The position numbers and the translations under genes are program-made. This document shows positions 32,361 to 42,218 of a DNA stretch of 64,000 nt, one piece after another (the stretch's first letter is position 1; each line of letters opens with the position of its first letter). This DNA is from Pararhizobium sp. IMCC21322. Lineage in GTDB: Bacteria > Pseudomonadota > Alphaproteobacteria > Rhizobiales > GCA-2746425. The notes under the pieces are model-generated. The model was not told where the DNA came from. It ran no database searches and worked only from the letters and a program-made list of their open reading frames with translations. The DNA is taken from positions 3,696,412 through 3,760,411 of the forward strand of contig NZ_CP132335.1 of the NCBI RefSeq assembly GCF_030758295.1. The letters run 5' to 3'.

Positions 32361-35300
32361 TTACTCCGCCGCGTCGATCTGCGGTTGTTCATCATTCTCG
32401 GCACTGAGATCTTCCAGTGTGTTTTGCAACTCCACATTCAGACCCAGTGAACGCATTTCCTTGACAAGCACGTTAAAGCTTTCCGGAATACCCGCCTCAA
32501 ACGTATCGTCACCGCGTACAATGGCTTCGTAAACCTTTGTACGACCGGCCACGTCATCGGATTTGACGGTCAGCATTTCCTGCAGGGTGTAGGCAGCGCC
32601 ATAGGCCTCAAGTGCCCAGACCTCCATCTCCCCGAAGCGCTGGCCACCAAACTGCGCTTTACCACCCAGCGGCTGCTGGGTCACAAGCGAGTATGGTCCA
32701 ATCGAACGGGCGTGAATCTTATCATCCACAAGGTGATGAAGTTTCAACATGTAGATGTAACCCACAGTGACCTGACGATCGAACTGGGTTCCAGTACGCC
32801 CATCATACAGGGTGCTTTGTCCAGATCCGTCCAGCTTGGCTTTTTCCAGCATGGTCACCACATCGGGCTCCCGTGCACCATCGAACACTGGTGTTGCCAT
32901 TGGCACACCGCGTTTCAGCGTTGTGGCCAGTTTCAGCACCGAAGCATCGTCCAGATCAACAATGTTGTCATTCTGGGCGTTCTCGCCGTAAATATCTTCC
33001 AGCATGTTGCGCAAAGGCTTGATATCGCTGGTTTTCTGGTAATCACGAACCTGTTCGCCAATCTGCAGACCAAGCCCTGCACAGGCCCAGCCAAGATGGG
33101 TTTCCAGAATCTGACCCACATTCATCCGACTTGGCACGCCAAGCGGGTTGAGCACGATATCGACCTGTGTACCATTTTCCAGATATGGCATGTCTTCGAT
33201 CGGAACGATGCGGGATACAACCCCCTTATTGCCGTGACGACCGGCCATCTTGTCACCTGGCTGCAGCTTGCGCTTCACAGCCACGAAGACTTTGACCATT
33301 TTCATCACACCCGGTGGCAACTCGTCACCACGCTGCAATTTGTCAATCTTGTCGAGGAAGCGTGTTTCCAGCTCTTTGCGGCTGTCATCATACTGCTCTT
33401 TCAGAGCTTCCAACTCGCCCATGAGCTTGTCGTCTTCGACAGCCAGCAACCACCACTGAGACCGTGGATACTCATCCAGAAGCTCATCGGTGACTTCCGT
33501 GCCTTTCTTGAAGTTCTTCGGTCCGGCAACAGCAGTTTTGCCACGGATCATATCTGACAGACGGCTATAGACGTTCCGGTCTAAAATGGCCTGCTCATCA
33601 TCACGATCTTTTGCAAGCGTTTCAATCTGCTCGCGTTCAATCGCCATGGCACGTTCATCTTTTTCGATGCCGTGACGGTTGAAAACACGCACTTCCACAA
33701 CGGTTCCGGTCACACCTGGTGGCAAACGCAAGGATGTGTCACGCACATCAGATGCTTTCTCACCAAAGATCGCACGCAGAAGCTTTTCTTCCGGTGTCAT
33801 CGGGCTTTCACCCTTTGGCGTGATCTTGCCGACCAAAATGTCGCCCGGATCCACTTCAGCACCGATATAAACGATACCTGCCTCATCAAGGTTTTTCAGC
33901 GCTTCTTCCGAGACGTTCGGAATGTCACGTGTGATTTCCTCAGGGCCAAGCTTCGTATCACGTGCCATCACTTCAAACTCTTCCAGATGAATGGAAGTGA
34001 ACACATCATCACGTACGATGCGTTCGGAGATGAGAATGGAATCCTCGAAGTTGTAACCGTTCCACGGCATGAATGCGACGAGCACGTTCTTGCCAAGAGC
34101 CAGATCACCCAACTCGGTAGATGGGCCATCAGCGATGATGTCACCCTTCTTCACCTGCTCGCCAACTTCCACAAGCGGACGCTGGTTGATGCAGGTATCC
34201 TGATTGGAGCGCTGGAACTTCATCAGACGATAAATATCGACACCTGATTTCGACGGGTCCAACTCTTCTGTCGCACGGATCACGATACGGGTTGCATCCA
34301 CCTGATCCACAACACCGGTACGGCGCGTGGTAATGGCAGCACCGGAATCGCGCGCAACGACAGCTTCCATGCCGGTTCCCACAAACGGAGCCTCGGCTTT
34401 CAGAAGCGGCACAGCCTGACGCATCATATTGGAGCCCATCAAGGCCCGGTTCGCATCATCGTTTTCCAGGAATGGAATAAGCGCAGCGGCAACAGACACA
34501 AGCTGCTTCGGCGACACATCCATCAATGTCACAGCGTCCGCTGGCATTGACAGCACATCGCCTGACTTGCGGCATGTAACCATTTCGTTGATGAAACTAT
34601 TATCATCACTCAAAAGCGCGTTCGCCTGAGCCACAACATGCTTGGCCTCTTCCATAGCGGAGAGATAGATGACGTTGTCGGTGACCTTGCCATCTTCCAC
34701 TGTGCGATATGGGCTCTCGATAAAGCCATATTTATTGACGCGCGCAAAAGTGGCCAGTGAGTTGATCAAACCAATGTTTGGCCCCTCTGGGGTCTCAATC
34801 GGGCAGATACGTCCATAATGGGTCGGATGCACATCGCGCACCTCAAAACCGGCACGCTCACGTGTCAGACCACCTGGTCCAAGCGCCGAAAGACGGCGCT
34901 TATGGGTGATTTCAGACAGAGGATTGGTCTGATCCATGAACTGGGACAATTGGGAAGACCCGAAGAACTCACGCACAGCTGCCGCAGCAGGCTTGGCATT
35001 GATGAGATCCTGAGGCATCACCGTGTCGATTTCCACAGAGGACATGCGCTCTTTAATGGCGCGTTCCATCCGCAGCAGACCAACCCGGTACTGATTTTCC
35101 ATCAACTCGCCAACGGAGCGCAGGCGACGGTTGCCAAGATTGTCAATATCGTCAATCTCGCCTTTGCCATCACGCAAACCAACCAGCGTTTTGACAACTT
35201 CCAGAATGTCATCCTTGCGCAGAACACGAACCGTGTCTTCAGCATCCAGATCAAGACGCATATTCATCTTCACACGGCCAACCGCAGACAAATCATAGCG

Positions 35301-36503
35301 CTCTGAATCGAAGAACAGCGAGTTGAACATGGCTTCCGCGCTTTCCATGGTGGGCGGTTCGCCCGGACGCATGACGCGGTAAATATCGAACAACGCAGTC
35401 TCGCGGCTTTCATTCTTGTCAGCAGCCAGCGTGTTGCGGATGTATGGACCCGCATTCGCATAGTCGATGTCCAGAACGGGCACGTCATTGTAGCCCATCT
35501 CTTCCAACAGAACGAGGTTCTCTTCGGTGATCTCATCACCGGCTTCAATGAAGATTTCGCCGGTTTCCATAGAGACGATCTCTTCAGCAATAAACTCACC
35601 GATCAGATCTTCATTGCTAACCTTGAGCGCCTTGACGCCCTTCTCTGCCAAATCGCGTGCGGCGCGCGCAGTCAGCTTCTTGCCTGCCTCAACGATCACT
35701 TCGCCGCTATCAGCATCAATCAGATCAACAACAGCTTTGGTGCCGCGCATCTTGGAGGCGTCAAACGGCTTGCGCCATCCATCCTTGATGCGGCTGAAGG
35801 TGATGATGTTGAAGAACGTATCGAGAATTTCTTCACTATCCAGACCAAGCGCAAACAAAAGCGTCGTGGCCGGAATTTTCCGACGACGATCAATACGCGC
35901 ATGCACGATATCCTTGGCATCAAACTCGATATCGAGCCAGGAGCCACGATAAGGAATAATGCGGGATGCGAACAACAGCTTGCCAGATGAATGCGTCTTG
36001 CCTTTGTCGTGGTCGAAGAACACGCCGGGTGAACGGTGCATCTGGGAGACAATCACACGCTCTGTGCCATTGACAACGAAGGTACCATTGCCGGTCATCA
36101 GCGGCATGTCGCCCATGTAGACATCCTGCTCCTTGATGTCCTTGACCGACTTTGCGCCTGTGTCTTCGTCAATATCAAACACGATAAGGCGCAAACGCAC
36201 CTTCAATGGCGCAGCAAAGGTGATGCCGCGCTGACGGCACTCTTCGACGTCATATTTTGGCGCTTCAAATTCGTACTCGACAAATTCCAGAAGCGAAGAA
36301 CCGGCAAAGTCAGAAATCGGGAAAACCGATTTGAAAACCGCCTGGAGCCCTTCTTCAGGTCGTTCTCCGGGCAATTTATCTGCCTGAAGAAACTGATCAT
36401 ACGATGCCTTCTGCACCTCGATCAGGTTTGGCATGCTTGCCACTTCGCGAATGGAACCAAAGAATTTACGAACTTGTTTGCGACCTGTATAAGTCTCAGC
36501 CAT
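32361..36503 (-). CDS. rpoB: DNA-directed RNA polymerase subunit beta
   Basis: The 1380-residue subunit starts at ATG 36503 ([17 protein letters not shown]), four bases after GAGGTG; the ATG 12 bases upstream precedes that site. The rifampicin region reads [20 protein letters not shown] then [12 protein letters not shown], with wild-type Gln, Asp, His and Ser at the usual resistance positions. The C-terminal clamp connector [20 protein letters not shown] is intact. It is separated from rplL by an attenuator-like hairpin. Confidence 0.99.
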   Translation of the reverse strand: MAETYTGRKQVRKFFGSIREVASMPNLIEVQKASYDQFLQADKLPGERPEEGLQAVFKSVFPISDFAGSSLLEFVEYEFEAPKYDVEECRQRGITFAAPLKVRLRLIVFDIDEDTGAKSVKDIKEQDVYMGDMPLMTGNGTFVVNGTERVIVSQMHRSPGVFFDHDKGKTHSSGKLLFASRIIPYRGSWLDIEFDAKDIVHARIDRRRKIPATTLLFALGLDSEEILDTFFNIITFSRIKDGWRKPFDASKMRGTKAVVDLIDADSGEVIVEAGKKLTARAARDLAEKGVKALKVSNEDLIGEFIAEEIVSMETGEIFIEAGDEITEENLVLLEEMGYNDVPVLDIDYANAGPYIRNTLAADKNESRETALFDIYRVMRPGEPPTMESAEAMFNSLFFDSERYDLSAVGRVKMNMRLDLDAEDTVRVLRKDDILEVVKTLVGLRDGKGEIDDIDNLGNRRLRSVGELMENQYRVGLLRMERAIKERMSSVEIDTVMPQDLINAKPAAAAVREFFGSSQLSQFMDQTNPLSEITHKRRLSALGPGGLTRERAGFEVRDVHPTHYGRICPIETPEGPNIGLINSLATFARVNKYGFIESPYRTVEDGKVTDNVIYLSAMEEAKHVVAQANALLSDDNSFINEMVTCRKSGDVLSMPADAVTLMDVSPKQLVSVAAALIPFLENDDANRALMGSNMMRQAVPLLKAEAPFVGTGMEAVVARDSGAAITTRRTGVVDQVDATRIVIRATEELDPSKSGVDIYRLMKFQRSNQDTCINQRPLVEVGEQVKKGDIIADGPSTELGDLALGKNVLVAFMPWNGYNFEDSILISERIVRDDVFTSIHLEEFEVMARDTKLGPEEITRDIPNVSEEALKNLDEAGIVYIGAEVDPGDILVGKITPKGESPMTPEEKLLRAIFGEKASDVRDTSLRLPPGVTGTVVEVRVFNRHGIEKDERAMAIEREQIETLAKDRDDEQAILDRNVYSRLSDMIRGKTAVAGPKNFKKGTEVTDELLDEYPRSQWWLLAVEDDKLMGELEALKEQYDDSRKELETRFLDKIDKLQRGDELPPGVMKMVKVFVAVKRKLQPGDKMAGRHGNKGVVSRIVPIEDMPYLENGTQVDIVLNPLGVPSRMNVGQILETHLGWACAGLGLQIGEQVRDYQKTSDIKPLRNMLEDIYGENAQNDNIVDLDDASVLKLATTLKRGVPMATPVFDGAREPDVVTMLEKAKLDGSGQSTLYDGRTGTQFDRQVTVGYIYMLKLHHLVDDKIHARSIGPYSLVTQQPLGGKAQFGGQRFGEMEVWALEAYGAAYTLQEMLTVKSDDVAGRTKVYEAIVRGDDTFEAGIPESFNVLVKEMRSLGLNVELQNTLEDLSAENDEQPQIDAAE

Positions 36504-36653
36504 TTGGCACCTCATGTCGTTCTAAAAACATATGTCGTTTCAGACACTTGTTCAAAAATCCCGCTCAGATCAGCAACTCTGCGGGCCTTCAAAACAATTG
36601 TCTCTCTTGCACATTCATCCGCGCCTTGCGGAAGCCTGCGCCAGAGACGCGTA

Positions 36654-36679
36654 AAAGCGCTTTCAAAAAAAAGCGCTTT
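36654..36679. repeat. Tandem palindromes AAAGCGCTTT before rpoB
   Basis: The palindrome AAAGCGCTTT occurs at 36654-36663 and again at 36670-36679, both followed by C and separated by an A-run. A related GAAAGCGCTTTC lies upstream of glpD at 50776. The function is unknown; it may be a protein binding site or part of an mRNA processing site. Confidence 0.5.
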
Positions 36680-36689
36680 CAACAGATCA

Positions 36690-36715
36690 AATCCGGACCG
36701 CAAGCGGTCCGGATT
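36690..36715 (-). terminator. Attenuator-like hairpin between rplL and rpoB
   Basis: An 11-bp perfect stem (AATCCGGACCG with CGGTCCGGATT) and a CAAG loop lie 18 bases after the rplL stop. On the minus strand it is followed by TGATCTGTTG, only a weak T-run, and then by an A/T-rich stretch. A partial terminator here would lower rpoBC relative to L7/L12, as known in E. coli. Confidence 0.65.
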
Positions 36716-36732
36716 CAAATATAACTTCGAAC

Positions 36733-37107
36733 TTATTTGAGCTCGACAGTCGCGCCAGCTGCTTCCAGCTTGGCTTTGATTTCTTCAGCTTCGCCTTTGG
36801 CGGCAGCTTCTTTAACAGCCTTAGGAGCAGACTCAACGAGATCTTTTGCTTCTTTGAGGCCCAGACCAGTGATGGCACGGACTTCTTTAATCACGTTGAT
36901 TTTCTTTTCGCCTGCTGACATCAGCATGACGTCAAATTCGTCTTTCTCTTCGACAGCATCTGCATCGCCACCACCTGGAGCTGCTGCAACAGCAACAGCT
37001 GCGGAAGCGGAAACGCCCCATTTTTCTTCCAGCATCTTGGACAGCTCAGCTGCTTCCAGAACACTAAGGCTCGACAGGTCTTCTACGATTTTTTCAAGAT
37101 CAGCCAT
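36733..37107 (-). CDS. rplL: 50S ribosomal protein L7/L12
   Basis: The 124-residue stalk protein has the N-terminal dimerisation part ([20 protein letters not shown]), an Ala/Gly hinge and the C-terminal factor-binding domain [20 protein letters not shown]. It binds L10, encoded just upstream, and recruits EF-Tu and EF-G. Confidence 0.98.
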   Translation of the reverse strand: MADLEKIVEDLSSLSVLEAAELSKMLEEKWGVSASAAVAVAAAPGGGDADAVEEKDEFDVMLMSAGEKKINVIKEVRAITGLGLKEAKDLVESAPKAVKEAAAKGEAEEIKAKLEAAGATVELK

Positions 37108-37166
37108 TTTTCAATTCTTTCAAGTTTATGTTGGTTTGAACCAAGAGAGTTAATTTGCATTCGGCC

Positions 37167-37685
37167 TTACGCCGCTTCGTCCTTGCTGGCATATGCTCCA
37201 AACACACGCGCCAATTGACCGGCAGGTGCGTTGATGACCTGTGCGATGCGGGTTGCAGGTGTATTGATCATACCCACAAGCTTCGCACGCAGTTCATCAA
37301 GCGACGGCATGGAAGCAAGAGCTTTCACACCAGACGCGTCCAGAGCTGTAGCTCCCATTGTGCCACCAAGAATGACAAGCTTGTCATTCGTTTTGGCAAA
37401 ATCGGAGGCCACTTTCGGCGCTGCTACCGGATCTTCTGAGTAGGCAATCAGGGTTGGCCCCTGAAACAGATCCGCCATTTCGGCAGCGTCAGTACCTTTA
37501 AGAGCAAGCTTGGCAAGACGGTTCTTTGCAACTTTGACGGACGCACCCTGATCACGCATCTGATTGCGCAAGGCAGTCATCTGGGCCACGGTGAGACCGG
37601 CATAATGAGCTACAACCACGCTGCCTGATGCGTTAAACACATCACCCAGCACGGATACCATTTCGGTTTTTTCCGCTCTATCCAC
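37167..37685 (-). CDS. rplJ: 50S ribosomal protein L10
   Basis: The 172-residue L10 anchors L7/L12 dimers to the stalk base. The start is taken as GTG 37685 because family members begin (M)DRAEK and a GGAGAAGAG site lies just upstream; the longer open frame reaches into the leader and has no family similarity. [20 protein letters not shown] and [14 protein letters not shown] are typical. L10, probably with L12, is expected to bind the leader upstream and control its own synthesis. Confidence 0.96.
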   Translation of the reverse strand: MDRAEKTEMVSVLGDVFNASGSVVVAHYAGLTVAQMTALRNQMRDQGASVKVAKNRLAKLALKGTDAAEMADLFQGPTLIAYSEDPVAAPKVASDFAKTNDKLVILGGTMGATALDASGVKALASMPSLDELRAKLVGMINTPATRIAQVINAPAGQLARVFGAYASKDEAA

Positions 37686-38010
37686 TGCGTCTCTTCTCCA
37701 TTTGACCTCTTGGGCGAAAATCGCCAAGGGGCCGGTTACGTTTGCCACCTCAGAACCTTTTGCAAGGCACTGATGCGGCGCGATATCCTGCCCCCTTGCA
37801 ATACGAAACAGGCCCGTATTACGAAGGTCCGTTGGTTCAAACCAGTCAGGTTCCAAACGGAACCGGAAAACCGGTTATTCCCTATCTGTGCGGGCGATTT
37901 TTAAACCATCACATTCTTGCAAATGATCTGGCACCAGCAGTCTCGGACAGGTTGCCATCTTTGCAGATGACCACCCCGCCAGCGAACCGGCAGGGAATTC
38001 TCAGTATCCG
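37686..38010 (-). promoter_or_regulatory. rplA-rplJ gap, candidate L10 leader
   Basis: This 325-base stretch has no gene. On the minus strand it includes TCCGAGACTGCTGGTG (about 37935-37950), which resembles the L10-binding kink-turn consensus, and several helices. Among them is CTTGGCG-ATTTT-CGCCCAAG, with one bulged C, just before the rplJ start. The position is the usual place of the L10 leader in many bacteria. Confidence 0.5.
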
Positions 38011-38709
38011 TTAAGCGTTGGAAACGCTTGTAGGATCAACATGAATGCCAGGCCCCATTGTGGAGGTAACGGCAAAACGCTTTACAAAAGTGCCTTTGGC
38101 GCCACTTGGACGTGATCTGGACACTGCTTCAGCCAAAGCCTGGATGTTCTGAAGGATCGCTTCTTCTGAGAAAGAGGCTTTGCCAACACCGACATGCAGG
38201 ATTCCAGCTTTTTCAACGCGGAACTCAACAGCACCACCCTTGGCAGCTGCAACAGCCGCCGCAATATCCATGGTCACTGTGCCAACTTTAGGGTTTGGCA
38301 TCATGCCACGTGGGCCAAGGACCTTACCCAGACGTCCAACCAGCGGCATCATGTCCGGCGTTGCGATGCAACGGTCGAAATCAATCTTGCCTTTCTGGAC
38401 TTCTTCCATGAGGTCTTCGGCACCAACCACATCGGCACCGGCTTCACGAGCCTCGTCGGCTTTTGCGTCTTTCGCAAAGACACCAACCCGGACATTACGG
38501 CCCGAACCATTGGGCAGATTACAGACACCGCGAACCATCTGGTCAGCATGCCGTGGATCAACGCCAAGATTCATCGCAATCTCGATGGTCTCGTCAAACT
38601 TTGCATTTGCATGCTGTTTCAGAAGCTTTACCGCTTCTGAAAGATCATACAGTTTGTTGCGGTCAACAGCTTCACCGTTGTTGCGAACTCTTTTACCTGA
38701 TTTAGCCAT
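38011..38709 (-). CDS. rplA: 50S ribosomal protein L1
   Basis: The 232-residue L1 forms the mobile L1 stalk that moves E-site tRNA. It has [24 protein letters not shown] near the N-terminus and the signature [22 protein letters not shown]. It lies five bases after rplK. Confidence 0.98.
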   Translation of the reverse strand: MAKSGKRVRNNGEAVDRNKLYDLSEAVKLLKQHANAKFDETIEIAMNLGVDPRHADQMVRGVCNLPNGSGRNVRVGVFAKDAKADEAREAGADVVGAEDLMEEVQKGKIDFDRCIATPDMMPLVGRLGKVLGPRGMMPNPKVGTVTMDIAAAVAAAKGGAVEFRVEKAGILHVGVGKASFSEEAILQNIQALAEAVSRSRPSGAKGTFVKRFAVTSTMGPGIHVDPTSVSNA

Positions 38710-38714
38710 TGTTT

Positions 38715-39143
38715 CTACTCCGCAACCTTAAGACCCATTGAACGCGCAGACCCGGCAACCATTCGCATGGCGGCATCGATGTCATTTGCATTCAAATCTA
38801 CCATCTTCGCTTCGGCGATTTCACGCACGGCAGCGCTCGACACAGAACCGGCAGACGACTTGCCTGGCTCTCCGGAACCTTTTTTAAGATTGGCAGCCTT
38901 CTTCAACAGAAATGAGACCGGAGGGGTCTTCATTACGAATGTGAAAGACTTATCCTGGAAAATAGTCAGGATCACCGGAATCGGCTGTCCCTTTTCCATT
39001 TCCTGTGTCTTGGCATTGAATGCCTTACAGAATTCCATGATGTTCACGCCGCGCTGACCAAGTGCCGGGCCAATAGGCGGCGACGGGTTGGCTGCGCCGG
39101 CTGGCACCTGAAGTTTCAGATACCCGGCAATTTTCTTCGCCAT
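38715..39143 (-). CDS. rplK: 50S ribosomal protein L11
   Basis: The 142-residue L11 has [43 protein letters not shown], the proline-rich linker that governs stringent-factor and thiostrepton response, and the C-terminal RNA-binding domain ending [13 protein letters not shown]. It opens the rplKAJL segment after nusG. Confidence 0.98.
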   Translation of the reverse strand: MAKKIAGYLKLQVPAGAANPSPPIGPALGQRGVNIMEFCKAFNAKTQEMEKGQPIPVILTIFQDKSFTFVMKTPPVSFLLKKAANLKKGSGEPGKSSAGSVSSAAVREIAEAKMVDLNANDIDAAMRMVAGSARSMGLKVAE

Positions 39144-39160
39144 AGTTCACTCCATATCAT

Positions 39161-39219
39161 GCCGGACAATCCGGCGTTGGGTGTTCGTGGTTCGGAGTAA
39201 TCTGATGTGGCGCATCAGA
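39161..39219 (-). other. Two stem-loops in the nusG-rplK gap
   Basis: GCCGGA/TCCGGC (39161-39166 and 39170-39175, three-base loop) and TCTGATG/CATCAGA (39201-39207 and 39213-39219, five-base loop) lie in the 109-base gap before rplK. Neither has a T-run. They may belong to an rplK leader; E. coli L1 regulates rplKA by binding such a site. Confidence 0.45.
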
Positions 39220-39252
39220 CTCGCCTTCCACGACTTCAAAAACCAGATCAGC

Positions 39253-39783
39253 TTAAAGCTTTTCGACCTGATTATACTCCAGCTCAACCGGCGTTGGCCG
39301 GCCAAAGATGGAAACTGCTACCTTGAGCCTTGCACGCTCTTCATCGACCTCTTCAATATGGCCGCTGAATGATGCCAAAGGCCCATCGGATACACGCACT
39401 TGCTCGCCGATTTCAAAACTGATCGACGGCTTGGGACGCTCAACACCTTCCTGAACCTGCTGCAGAATGCGCATGGCCTCTGCTTCAGGGATTGGCATTG
39501 GTTTGTTTGCAGACCCCAGAAAGCCCGTCACCTTCGGTGTGTTCTTGATCAGATGAAAGGCTTCATCCGTCAGATCAACCTTGGCAAGAATGTAACCGGG
39601 GAAGAATTTGCGCTCTGCGTCCACCTTGCGGCCGCGGCGCACTTCCACAACTTTCTCAGTCGGAACAACAATTTCTTCAAACTGCTCTTCAAGCCCGGCA
39701 GAAGCAACACGCTCCATAATGGCGGCAGCAACCTTGTTTTCAAAGTTGGAATAGGCTTGGACAATGTACCAGCGTTTTGCCAT
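39253..39783 (-). CDS. nusG: Transcription termination/antitermination protein NusG
   Basis: The 176-residue NusG binds RNA polymerase beta' and Rho or S10. The NGN domain opens RWYIVQAYSNFENKVA and contains FFPGYILAKVDLTDE; the C-terminal KOW domain has GEQVRVSDGPLASFSGHIEEVD. It follows secE by 13 bases. Confidence 0.98.
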   Translation of the reverse strand: MAKRWYIVQAYSNFENKVAAAIMERVASAGLEEQFEEIVVPTEKVVEVRRGRKVDAERKFFPGYILAKVDLTDEAFHLIKNTPKVTGFLGSANKPMPIPEAEAMRILQQVQEGVERPKPSISFEIGEQVRVSDGPLASFSGHIEEVDEERARLKVAVSIFGRPTPVELEYNQVEKL

Positions 39784-39796
39784 GAAATCTTTTTCC

Positions 39797-39994
39797 CTAG
39801 CGACCCAGAGTCAGAAGCAAACCAACGCCCCAACCCAGGACCTGATCGGCTAGAAAGAAGAAGATCGCCGCAAGGAAAACCATAATGAAAACCATCACTG
39901 TTGTAATGATGGTTTCACGGCGCGAAGGCCATGTCACTTTGGAAACCTCAGCACGGACCTGCTGAATAAATGTAAAAGGATTCGTTTTTGCCAT
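39797..39994 (-). CDS. secE: Protein translocase subunit SecE
   Basis: The 65-residue, single-span SecE has the conserved amphipathic segment FIQQVRAEVSKVTWPSRRET and one membrane helix. It clamps SecY, whose gene is at 11.7 kb. The pairing with nusG is universal. Confidence 0.97.
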   Translation of the reverse strand: MAKTNPFTFIQQVRAEVSKVTWPSRRETIITTVMVFIMVFLAAIFFFLADQVLGWGVGLLLTLGR

Positions 39995-40075
39995 AAAGCG
40001 CGCTCAAATAGACCAAGCGCGCTAGCATTAGGCCGGCGCGCTTATGTCATGACTAAGGTCAACGTTGATGACCGC

Positions 40076-40104
40076 CATATAAGACAGCGGCCTGGAAGAT
40101 ACAA
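40076..40104 (-). promoter_or_regulatory. Candidate promoter for secE-nusG-rplK
   Basis: On the minus strand TTGTAT (40104-40099) and TATATG (40081-40076) are 17 bases apart. The -35 box lies inside the arm of an inverted repeat, so hairpin and promoter overlap. Confidence 0.45.
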
Positions 40105-40148
40105 GCGAATAATGCCACCGGGTTGCCGCAGCACGCTTCGCTTGTATC
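40098..40148 (-). other. Inverted repeat between tRNA-Trp and secE
   Basis: A perfect 12-bp pair, GATACAAGCGAA (40098-40109) and TTCGCTTGTATC (40137-40148), encloses 27 bases directly after tRNA-Trp. It has no T-run and resembles a double-strand processing site separating the tRNA from the secE mRNA. Confidence 0.55.
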
Positions 40149-40154
40149 AGGTTT

Positions 40155-40230
40155 TGGCAGGGGCAGCAGGATTCGAACCCGCGACCTACGGTTTTGGAGA
40201 CCGTCGCTCTACCAACTGAGCTATACCCCT
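40155..40230 (-). tRNA. tRNA-Trp (anticodon CCA)
   Basis: The 76-base minus-strand cloverleaf has a seven-pair acceptor stem (AGGGGTA with TGCCCCT), the D-arm TAGCTCAGTTGGTAGAGC, anticodon loop CTCCAAA reading CCA, the GGTTCGAATCC T-arm and an encoded 3' CCA. It lies between tuf2 and secE, a conserved position. Confidence 0.97.
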
Positions 40231-40253
40231 AAGGTCGTTTTTCTAATCGATTC

Positions 40254-41429
40254 TTATTCGATGATGCTTGCAACGATGCCGGCACCGACGGTACGTCCGC
40301 CTTCACGAATGGCGAAGCGCAGGCGCTCTTCCATTGCGATTGGCACGATCAGCTCGACATCCATTTCGATGTTGTCGCCAGGCATGACCATTTCTGTACC
40401 TTCTGGAAGCTGAACAACACCGGTCACATCCGTTGTACGGAAGTAGAACTGTGGACGGTAGTTGGTCAGGAATGGTGTGTGACGACCACCCTCTTCCTTC
40501 GTCAGAATATAAGCTTCTGCCTTGAACTTCGTGTGTGGCTTAACCGTACCAGGCTTACAAAGAACCTGACCACGCTCAACATCTTCACGCTGAACACCAC
40601 GCAACAAAGCACCAATGTTGTCACCAGCCTGGCCACTGTCCAGCAGCTTGCGGAACATTTCAACACCGGTACAGATCGATTTCTGTGTGTCACGGATGCC
40701 AACGATTTCAATCTCGTCACCAACCTTGATAACGCCACGCTCAACACGGCCCGTTACAACCGTACCACGACCGGAAATCGAGAACACATCTTCAATCGGC
40801 ATCAGGAACGTCAGATCAATCGGACGTTCCGGCTGAGGAATGTAATCATCCACAGTCTGCATCAAAGCGCGAATGGCATCTTCACCCATCTTCGCATCGC
40901 CGCCCTCAAGAGCAACAAGCGCAGACCCCATGGTCACTGGAATATCATCACCAGGGAATTCGTACATGGACAACAGTTCACGGATTTCCATCTCGACGAG
41001 CTCAAGAAGCTCCTCATCGTCAACCTGATCAACCTTGTTCATGAACACAACAAGAGAGGGAACACCAACCTGACGGGCAAGCAGAATGTGCTCGCGGGTC
41101 TGAGGCATTGGACCATCTGTTGCGGACACAACCAAAATGGCACCATCCATCTGAGCGGCACCAGTGATCATGTTTTTTACATAATCGGCGTGGCCGGGGC
41201 AATCAACGTGCGCATAGTGACGCGCTTCCGTTTCATACTCAACGTGAGCCGTGGAAATCGTAATGCCACGGGCCTTCTCTTCTGGCGCGCCATCAATCTC
41301 ATCATAAGCCTTGAATTCACCAAAAAACTTGGTAATCGCTGCTGTCAACGTTGTCTTGCCGTGGTCAACGTGACCAATCGTGCCAATGTTCGCATGTGGC
41401 TTATTGCGTTCAAACTTTTCCTTGGCCAT
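40254..41429 (-). CDS. tuf: Elongation factor Tu, copy 2
   Basis: The 391-residue protein starts at ATG 41429; an upstream in-frame extension has no family support. It is identical to copy 1 at 22812-23987, including [18 protein letters not shown] and [10 protein letters not shown]. Here it is embedded among tRNA genes before secE, the tufB-like position of E. coli. Confidence 0.98.
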   Translation of the reverse strand: MAKEKFERNKPHANIGTIGHVDHGKTTLTAAITKFFGEFKAYDEIDGAPEEKARGITISTAHVEYETEARHYAHVDCPGHADYVKNMITGAAQMDGAILVVSATDGPMPQTREHILLARQVGVPSLVVFMNKVDQVDDEELLELVEMEIRELLSMYEFPGDDIPVTMGSALVALEGGDAKMGEDAIRALMQTVDDYIPQPERPIDLTFLMPIEDVFSISGRGTVVTGRVERGVIKVGDEIEIVGIRDTQKSICTGVEMFRKLLDSGQAGDNIGALLRGVQREDVERGQVLCKPGTVKPHTKFKAEAYILTKEEGGRHTPFLTNYRPQFYFRTTDVTGVVQLPEGTEMVMPGDNIEMDVELIVPIAMEERLRFAIREGGRTVGAGIVASIIE

Positions 41430-41433
41430 CGGA
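40254..41433 (-). repeat. tuf duplication, copy 2 (about 1180 bp)
   Basis: This is the partner of 22812-23991. Divergence begins at the base after the stop codon and five bases upstream of the ATG. Confidence 0.9.
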
Positions 41434-41540
41434 CCGGATTTCCTTGCAACTTTCAGGTGACACAGGCCACCGAATTCTTGTTCTAGGCTGCCTATCAGCC
41501 TGTATCTCAAACCACAACTGCAATCCTGCAATCTGGCATT

Positions 41541-41614
41541 TGGAGCGGGTAGCGGGAATCGAACCCGCGTCTTCAGCTTGGAAGGCTGTTGCTCTACCCC
41601 TGAGCTATACCCGC
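41541..41614 (-). tRNA. tRNA-Gly (anticodon TCC)
   Basis: The 74-base minus-strand tRNA begins GCGGGTATAGCTCAGGGG. The anticodon loop CTTCCAA gives TCC, the T-arm is GGGTTCGATTCCC, and the acceptor closes with ACCCGCT plus encoded CCA. It lies between tRNA-Tyr and tuf2. Confidence 0.97.
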
Positions 41615-41699
41615 CTGTCGTTCAATATAAACTGCCGATCAGCGTTATCTGCAGTTCAGCGTCGTTTGCAGTTCAGCATTATCTGCCGACTTGATTTGA

Positions 41700-41784
41700 T
41701 GGTGGAGGGAGCTGGATTTGAACCAGCGTAGGCATAGCCAACGGATTTACAGTCCGCCCCTTTTAACCGCTCAGGCATCCCTCC
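41700..41784 (-). tRNA. tRNA-Tyr (anticodon GTA)
   Basis: The 85-base class II tRNA begins GGAGGGATGCCTGAGCGG. The loop CTGTAAA gives anticodon GTA, a long variable arm follows (GGCTATGCC region), and the 3' end is CTCCCTCCA plus CA, with CCA encoded. It is first in the tRNA-Tyr/tRNA-Gly/tuf2/tRNA-Trp array. Confidence 0.97.
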
Positions 41785-42218
41785 GAAATCAAACACTGTC
41801 CAGACCGGCATTCATAGTAGTTTGTCTGCGAGCCAAGACAAAAACGCCCGCAATTTCTCGCAGGTGCTTCGGTGGCCGTCGTTATGCAGATGCTGATACG
41901 ACATGTCAACGCAGGATTCTGTGTGAACAACGCTTTTTTGCACTTATATGCAATCGGTCAACTGCCACGCCGAACGATCTGCTAAAGTGAACCGTCCTTG
42001 CGGTCCTTTTGCCGGCCTGAACCAGCCGGACTGCGCGCTCTGCCAGACGTGTTCTGCCAGACTTGTATTACAGACCAATAACCAAGACCATTTACAGGCT
42101 GGTTGAAATTCGCGATATGAAATCAGCGGTCTGTCTACCGGTGTCTTTCAATTGAGCCGCCATATCTGTCACACTGTCCAGACCGGTCACACACCAATGA
42201 GCAAAGCACCTGCATAAG
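41785..42218. other. Divergent gap between tRNA-Tyr and rlmB
   Basis: This 434-base stretch contains a candidate tRNA-Tyr promoter at 41814-41841. I see no ORF with a ribosome binding site and no RNA gene. A short direct repeat TCTGCCAGAC occurs twice near 42038-42062. A mini-frame MSKAPA ends just before the rlmB start. Confidence 0.5.
41814..41841 (-). promoter_or_regulatory. Candidate promoter of the tRNA-tuf2 array
   Basis: On the minus strand TTGTCT (41841-41836) and TACTAT (41819-41814) are 16 bases apart, and the -10 box ends 29 bases before the tRNA-Tyr gene. Confidence 0.4.

Noticed and set aside
40479-41486. 335-codon plus-strand frame opposite tuf2 (also seen opposite tuf1)
   Set aside because: It appears at both tuf copies only because the DNA is duplicated; the sense protein is EF-Tu.
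41625-41700. Short repeats GCAGTTCAGC between tRNA-Gly and tRNA-Tyr as a CRISPR-like array
   Set aside because: Only two or three imperfect short units with irregular spacing and no cas genes; probably slippage.
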